The position numbers and the translations under genes are program-made. Shown piece by piece: positions 59,934 to 64,000 of a DNA stretch of 64,000 nucleotides (positions are counted from its first letter, which is position 1; each line of letters opens with the position of its first letter). The stretch is from DASSQJ01 sp963726295 (GTDB lineage Bacteria > Actinomycetota > Actinomycetes > Actinomycetales > Dermatophilaceae). The notes under the pieces were generated by a model. That model was given only the letters and a program-made list of their open reading frames with translations. It had not been told where the DNA came from and ran no database searches. The DNA is taken from NCBI GenBank assembly GCA_963726295.1, contig CAVSBW010000011.1, positions 124,001 through 188,000 of the forward strand. The letters are read 5' to 3'.

Positions 59934-60578
59934 TCAGAGGTACTGGCCGGTACCCTCCGTGTGGCCGGGCTCGTCGCCGGGACGCTGGGGGTGCGGCACG
60001 CCGGCCTGGGCCTGGCCGGGGACTCCGTGGCGCTGCATACCCGGGGGCAGCGCGCGCATCTGCTGGAGCTGGGCCTGAGCGGCCATCTGCTGGGCGACCA
60101 GCGCGGTCTGGATGCCGTGGAAGAGGCCCTCGAGCCAGCCGACCAGCTGGGCCTGGGCGATCCGCAGCTCGGCGTCGGTGGGCTGGTCGTCCTTGAACGG
60201 CAACGCGATCCGCTCGAGCTCGGCGACGAGCTCGGGCGCCAGGCCGTCCTTGAGCTCGGCGATGGAGCGGTCGTGGATCTCGGCCAGCCGGGCGCGTCCG
60301 CGATCGTCGAGCGGAGCGCTGCGCACCTCCTCGAGCAGCTGCTTGACCATCGAGCCGATGCGCATGACCTTGGCCGGGTGCTCGACGAGGTCGGCCGGGT
60401 TCTGGGGACGCGCCTGCTCCTCGCCGCCCTCCTTGGGCTCCGCCGGCGTGCGCGGTGCGACACCCATCCCCTCAGGGGTCACGACGACGACCTTCTCGTC
60501 GTCGTGGGCGACGGTCGCGGGGACGGCGCGGGGGCCGTCGTCGTCCTGGTCACGGTCGGGGCGCGGCTGGTCGGTCAC
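59934..60578 (-). CDS. bpa: Bacterial proteasome activator (Bpa)
   Basis: A 214-residue DUF2587 protein. It forms dodecameric rings that open the 20S proteasome gate without ATP. The helical core (RIGSMVKQLLEEVRSAPLDDRGRARLAEIHDRSIAELKDGLAPELVAELERIALPF) matches Mycobacterium Bpa, and the C-terminus ends in GQYL, the HbYX-type proteasome-docking motif of Bpa. The N- and C-terminal tails are low complexity as in the family. GTG at 60578 lies 6 nt after CAGGAT, so it is probably leaderless. Implies that the organism has a 20S proteasome (prcA/prcB elsewhere). Confidence 0.95.
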   Translation of the reverse strand: MTDQPRPDRDQDDDGPRAVPATVAHDDEKVVVVTPEGMGVAPRTPAEPKEGGEEQARPQNPADLVEHPAKVMRIGSMVKQLLEEVRSAPLDDRGRARLAEIHDRSIAELKDGLAPELVAELERIALPFKDDQPTDAELRIAQAQLVGWLEGLFHGIQTALVAQQMAAQAQLQQMRALPPGMQRHGVPGQAQAGVPHPQRPGDEPGHTEGTGQYL

Positions 60579-60584
60579 GCCTCC

Positions 60585-60590
60585 ATCCTG
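60585..60590 (-). promoter_or_regulatory. -10 box of bpa
   Basis: CAGGAT on the minus strand with 6 nt to GTG 60578. Confidence 0.4.
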
Positions 60591-60744
60591 CCTCACCGGG
60601 TCACGGGCATGACCCCGCGGCCTCGCCCCGCGGAGCCGCTGGGCCGGCCACACAGGGAGGATGGACACGACCACGAGGACCCGGCGACGACGTCGACCAC
60701 GGCGGTCGGGTCGGGCCGGAAGAGCGGCTCGGGGCGTGAGGGCC

Positions 60745-61437
60745 TCACTCCACCGGCCGCGCCGTGACGACGACGTTGTCGCGGTGCGAGCCGAGCTCCG
60801 GGAGGTACTCCCCGCCGCACGTCACCAGCACGAGGAACGGCGGACCGTCGCGGGCGAAGATCCGGTCCACCGGCAGCCGTTGCTTGCGGATCTCCTCACG
60901 ACCGCGGACCACGTAGCGGTGCACGGTGCCGTCGGCATCGGTCACGAGGACCGGCATCCCCACGTCCGCGCGCTCGAGTGGCGCGAGCGCTCCCGGACCG
61001 TCCTGCGCGGTCGCCACGTGCCCGGCGATCACGGTGTGCCCCTCGGGGTCCGCCGGAGCCGAGCCGTAGCGGTACCAGCCGACGCTCGTGGGAGCGGCGG
61101 GGATGACCATCGCGCCGTCGTCCTGGACGCCGACCGGGCGCACGGTGGCGTCGACGCCGAGGTCCGGGATGCGCAGCCGGACGGGGCGGGGCGCCGGGTC
61201 GGCGGAGCGGAGCGCCGCCGGGTCGGCGGAGCGGGCGGAGGCCCGGATGGAGGGTGTGGGTTCCGGGGTCGGCGGGGTGGGGCTCGCGGCCGCGGTGAGA
61301 GCCGCGAGTCCGTCCCCCGCGGTGGGCCCGGGACGCGCCAGCACCCAGCCGCCCAGAGCGACCAGCGCGCCCAGGGACACCACGGCGGCGGCGACCGACC
61401 AGGCGCGCCATCGCCGGCCGGGGTCGTCAGGGCTCAT
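60745..61437 (-). CDS. Sortase (class F-like)
   Basis: A 230-residue membrane-anchored sortase. N-terminal helix (about 14-34), a Pro/Thr/Ser linker with a short repeat (SADPA twice), and the catalytic domain with His140 (AGHV), Cys207 (LVTCGGEY) and Arg219 (SHRDN). The TCGG motif fits the actinobacterial class F-type. Sortases link surface proteins with a sorting signal to the envelope. It lies downstream of a DUF4397 protein with a C-terminal membrane helix, separated by a strong hairpin. GAGGAA lies before the ATG at 61437. Confidence 0.88.
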   Translation of the reverse strand: MSPDDPGRRWRAWSVAAAVVSLGALVALGGWVLARPGPTAGDGLAALTAAASPTPPTPEPTPSIRASARSADPAALRSADPAPRPVRLRIPDLGVDATVRPVGVQDDGAMVIPAAPTSVGWYRYGSAPADPEGHTVIAGHVATAQDGPGALAPLERADVGMPVLVTDADGTVHRYVVRGREEIRKQRLPVDRIFARDGPPFLVLVTCGGEYLPELGSHRDNVVVTARPVE

Positions 61438-61462
61438 GGGTTCCTCGCGTGGTGGGCCGCGT

Positions 61463-61497
61463 GGTGGGCGCCCCGGCCGTCGGCCGGGACGCCCACC
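61463..61497 (-). terminator. Strong hairpin between DUF4397 gene and sortase
   Basis: GGTGGGCG (61463-61470) pairs with CGCCCACC (61490-61497), and CCCGGCC (61472-61478) with GGCCGGG (61482-61488) around the loop GTC, with one mismatch between. It is in the 70-nt space downstream of the DUF4397 stop and upstream of the sortase RBS, so it is either a terminator or an attenuator giving less sortase than surface protein. Confidence 0.55.
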
Positions 61498-61507
61498 GGT
61501 GGCGCGG

Positions 61508-62335
61508 TCAGGAGCGGACGCGGCGGGCGCGGAGCCCCATCGCCACGGCGGCGAGGGCTGCGGTCAGAGCGATGCCGGCCAGGGCAACGGGGGTGGGGTC
61601 AGCCGGGAGCTCGGCGGTACCGGACGGGACGCCCGAGGGCGCGGAGTGCAGGCCGTCGATCGTCTGCACGGCCAGAGCGAGGGTGCCGTCCTCGGCGGAG
61701 CCCCAGGCGTAGACGATCGTGGAGACCCCCTCCTGGACGTCGACGTCGGCCGGGCCGATGACCGGGTCGGTGGTTCCGGCGAGCGCGACCGAGGCCGAGA
61801 CCGTGCCGGCGGGCAGGTCAGCGCTGTCCTCGTTCGGGTTGGTCAGGCCGGTGAACACCGGGTCGCCGCCCGCCAGGACGTCGACCGCCGGGGCGGCGGC
61901 TGTGTGGCGCACGACGAGCCGGCCCTCGCCGGCCGCGGTGGGGGAGGTGTCGTTGACGAACGGGGTGAGCGTCGGTGCCCCGGACTCGTCGAGGTGCGCC
62001 ACGACGCTGATGTTCGCGCCGGCCGGGACCTCGACGTCGTTGGCCTCGATGGCCGGGTCGCCGGACGGGTCGTCACCGGCAGGGAAGACGGCGAGGTTGT
62101 ACGTGCCACCGGGCAGCGACACCGGATCGGTCACCGTCCCCGGTTCGAAGTCCTCTAGGAGCAGCTCCTCGGCGCTGTAGCTGGCGTCCGCGCTGCCGTA
62201 GACGTCGACGGTGAGGCCGGGGACCCCGTGGACGACGACGACGCTGGCGTCGTCGGCGGCTGCGGCGGGGGTGGTGAGGGCGAGGGGCAGGGCGACGGCC
62301 GCGGCGGCCGCCGAGACTGCGATGACTCGGCGCAT
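61508..62335 (-). CDS. DUF4397 surface protein with C-terminal anchor, candidate sortase substrate
   Basis: A 275-residue exported protein. Signal peptide about residues 1-33 (RRVIAVSAAAAAVALPLALTTPAAA), then two DUF4397-like beta repeats (VVVVHGVPGLTVDVYGS... and LVVRHTAAAPAVDVLAGG...), and a C-terminal LPADPTP followed by a hydrophobic helix (VALAGIALTAALAAVAMGL) and RARRVRS. This is the layout of sortase substrates, although LPADP departs from LPxTG. ATG at 62335 with GGAAAGG upstream is preferred over an ATG 33 nt upstream. It lies before the sortase on the same strand. Confidence 0.85.
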   Translation of the reverse strand: MRRVIAVSAAAAAVALPLALTTPAAAADDASVVVVHGVPGLTVDVYGSADASYSAEELLLEDFEPGTVTDPVSLPGGTYNLAVFPAGDDPSGDPAIEANDVEVPAGANISVVAHLDESGAPTLTPFVNDTSPTAAGEGRLVVRHTAAAPAVDVLAGGDPVFTGLTNPNEDSADLPAGTVSASVALAGTTDPVIGPADVDVQEGVSTIVYAWGSAEDGTLALAVQTIDGLHSAPSGVPSGTAELPADPTPVALAGIALTAALAAVAMGLRARRVRS

Positions 62336-62434
62336 GACGAACCTTTCCGAACGAGGGGTAGTTGACACCCTCCTTTCCGCCGCCGGGTCCGCTCGGATGC
62401 ACCCTGTCGAGACCCAGTTGGGCTGTCGAAGGTT

Positions 62435-63682
62435 TCAGATGGTCGGGGCGGGAACGCGCTCCTCCGGGGCTCCGGACCGCCCGCCGAGCCGCCGTAGGAG
62501 CGGCTGGGCCGTACCCGCGAGGACGGCGGCGCTGACCGCCGCCACGACCGTCACGGTGAAGGCCCCGTGGTAGCCGGCGACGTCCGCGACGCGACCCGCG
62601 ACGGCTGACCCCAGGGCGTACCCGACGCCGGTGACGGAGGCCAGCAGCGTCATGGCCGCCCCGACCCGGCCGGCCGGCACCGCGCGCTCGCCGAGGACGA
62701 AGACGCTGATCATGTACGGCGCGATGACGAACCCGAGGACGAGGACGACGCCGAAGAGCCCCGGCACCGTCTCGGTGAGGAGCAGCGGCGTCGACAGCAC
62801 GGCGAGGCCGGTGGCGGCCACGAGCACGCGCAACGGCATCCCGAACCGGTCGGGCAGTCCCGCGACAGCGAGGCCGGCGATGACGGACCCGACACCGAGG
62901 GCGGAGTGGATGATGCCGGCGAGGCCCGGCTGGCCGGCTGCCGTGGTGAGCGCCGTCGTGCCGGTCTGCACCGAGCCGAAGACCGTGCCCATGAGCAGCT
63001 GCAGCCCCATGAGCACGACGAAGGCACCGGTGACCAGCCGCCCGGTCACCGGTCCGACGTGCCGGTGGGCGTGCGTGAGGGCCGCGGTGTGGTGCAGTGC
63101 GAAGGCCGTGCCGAAACCGAGGAGGACGATCGCCGCGAGGATGACCGCCGCGGCCGGGTCGACGAGCACCGCCACCACCCCGACGAGCGCGGGGCCGAGG
63201 ACGAAGGACGCCTCGTCGGCTGCCCCCTCGTAGGAGAAGGCGGTCTGCATCAGGCGGGGCTGGTGCGCGCCCTGGTGGCGCGTCATCGGCCGCCACCGGA
63301 CCCGGGCCAGCGGCCCGATCTGTGGCATCGCCAGCCCGGCTAGGGCGGCGGCGGCGATGACCACGGGCGTGGCGGCCCCACCGGTGGCAAGGGCGACGAG
63401 GAGCAGCAGACCGGCGCCCCCAGCGAGGGACTGGACGAGCACGACGGGCCGCTGCCCCGAGCGGTCGGCCACCGCGCCGGCCACCGGCGCGCCGATCGCG
63501 TTCGCGACCGCCATGGCCCCGGCGGCGCCACCTCCGGCGGCGTAGGAGCCGGTCGTGCCGGCGACGAGGAGGAGCGTGCCCATCTGGCTCATCGCCAGCG
63601 GGAGCCGCCCGACGAAGGCGACGGCGACGTAGAACGGTCCGGCCAGGGACAAGAGGCGCCGGTAGGAGGCGAGCGGTGACAT
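62435..63682 (-). CDS. MFS transporter
   Basis: A 415-residue, 12-helix major facilitator. SQMGTLLLVAGTTGSYAAGGGAAGAMAVANAIGAPVAGAVADRSGQRPVVL contains the motif A-like ADRSGQRPV loop; MAGLAMPQIGPLARVRWRPMTRHQG-type loop and MTLLASVTGVGYALGSAVAGRVADVAGYHG follow. It belongs to the group of actinobacterial MFS exporters often annotated as YceI/quinolone type; substrate is unknown. No Shine-Dalgarno sequence is clear before the ATG at 63682. A 241-bp spacer with nothing recognisable precedes the next gene. Confidence 0.88.
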   Translation of the reverse strand: MSPLASYRRLLSLAGPFYVAVAFVGRLPLAMSQMGTLLLVAGTTGSYAAGGGAAGAMAVANAIGAPVAGAVADRSGQRPVVLVQSLAGGAGLLLLVALATGGAATPVVIAAAALAGLAMPQIGPLARVRWRPMTRHQGAHQPRLMQTAFSYEGAADEASFVLGPALVGVVAVLVDPAAAVILAAIVLLGFGTAFALHHTAALTHAHRHVGPVTGRLVTGAFVVLMGLQLLMGTVFGSVQTGTTALTTAAGQPGLAGIIHSALGVGSVIAGLAVAGLPDRFGMPLRVLVAATGLAVLSTPLLLTETVPGLFGVVLVLGFVIAPYMISVFVLGERAVPAGRVGAAMTLLASVTGVGYALGSAVAGRVADVAGYHGAFTVTVVAAVSAAVLAGTAQPLLRRLGGRSGAPEERVPAPTI

Positions 63683-63923
63683 GCGGTGGTGCTTTCGGGT
63701 CCTGTGCCCGGGTAGGGCGAAGCGGGTGTGCGCCGAACCCGCCTCCAGCAGCGCACGAGGACCCTGTGCTGATCCCCATTCTACCCGTGCCGCGCGAGTG
63801 GTCCGGCCCGAGACCGAAGGGGGCAGCGGATGCGGGCCGCGCTATCCCACCGTCCGGAGGTTCCGGCTGCGTATCGGCGCTGCGAGACTGGCCGCAGCGA
63901 ACCCCGGCAGAGAGGCCCCGGAC

Positions 63924-64000
63924 ATGATCGTCCCGTTCAGCGTCACCGACTTCATCGACCGCGCCCGCACGGTCTACGGCGAGCGCACCGGCATCGTCGA
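63924..64000 (+). CDS. Start of an AMP-binding acyl-CoA ligase, cut by window end
   Basis: ATG at 63924 has AGAGG 8 nt upstream. The visible 25 residues (MIVPFSVTDFIDRARTVYGERTGIV) match the N-termini of fatty-acyl-CoA synthetases and AMP-dependent ligases (VPLTLxDFLxRAxxVYGDRxAVV). The gene continues past 64000. The exact ligase type cannot be told. Confidence 0.6.
   Translation, partial: MIVPFSVTDFIDRARTVYGERTGIV

Noticed and set aside
61190..61235. Short direct repeat GGGTCGGCGGAGCGG in the sortase gene
   Set aside because: It encodes the repeated SADPA linker inside the coding region; a local duplication, not a regulatory or mobile repeat.

Overview
This window is high-GC, densely packed chromosomal DNA from an actinobacterium. 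Support for this comes from very strong GC bias at third codon positions, many GTG starts, a bacterial proteasome activator (bpa), F420-type oxidoreductases, a BTAD/STAND/WD40 regulator, DUF2510 proteins and many leaderless genes with a TAnnnT box 6-8 nt before the start codon. The gene mix suits a Micrococcales-type organism (for example the Intrasporangiaceae group), but genus is an inference. No rRNA, tRNA, CRISPR array, insertion sequence or phage gene was seen.

Layout. 1-4169: end of an AIM24-family gene, then a minus-strand ApbE-linked electron-transfer operon (two small membrane-anchored proteins, ApbE, a ferric-reductase-like cytochrome, a NuoF-like flavoprotein, a ferredoxin). 4238-7545: TetR regulator and MMPL transporter, with two abutting 18-bp operators at the promoter. 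7635-11942: metabolic and stress genes (RibD/DHFR-like, LLM/F420, DinB, class V aminotransferase). 11945-15056: a four-gene operon of a WxG protein, an EspG-like protein (frameshifted), a predicted lipase and a lipoprotein, which resembles a type VII secretion effector/immunity cassette. 15066-31625: housekeeping and catabolic genes (DUF952, HAD-IIA, acetyltransferases, PlsC, NadE, DUF2231, quinone reductase, MFS, enoyl-CoA hydratase plus molybdopterin oxidoreductase, a CPVC membrane protein with a CsoR-like operator, an SDR/kinase/SDR operon, an AraC regulator).

31801-39008: a secreted protein, a 1609-residue BTAD-pseudokinase-STAND-WD40 regulator and a divergent alpha/beta-hydrolase/adenylate-cyclase fusion, separated by a spacer with a large hairpin. 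39078-41181: glyoxylate/hydroxypyruvate reductase and glycerate kinase, a small glycerate module. 41186-44160: PPOX protein, flavin monooxygenase, saccharopine-dehydrogenase-like reductase. 44157-51335: a xylose-type sugar locus (xylulokinase, ROK repressor, XylF/XylG/XylH-type ABC importer) with an intervening SGNH esterase.

51380-64000: sucrase/ferredoxin-like protein, a DUF998-metallophosphatase fusion, HAD phosphatase, FAD dehydrogenase, MFS, LYS1-like dehydrogenase, Bpa, a sortase next to a DUF4397 surface protein, MFS, and the start of an acyl-CoA ligase.

Points for a second look: the putative T7SS lipase cassette, the STAND/cyclase pair, a terminator hairpin that contains the next gene's leaderless promoter (51352-51391), hairpins that incorporate the stop codons of convergent genes, and two single-base frameshifts (about 14380 and 58703) that may be real or assembly errors.
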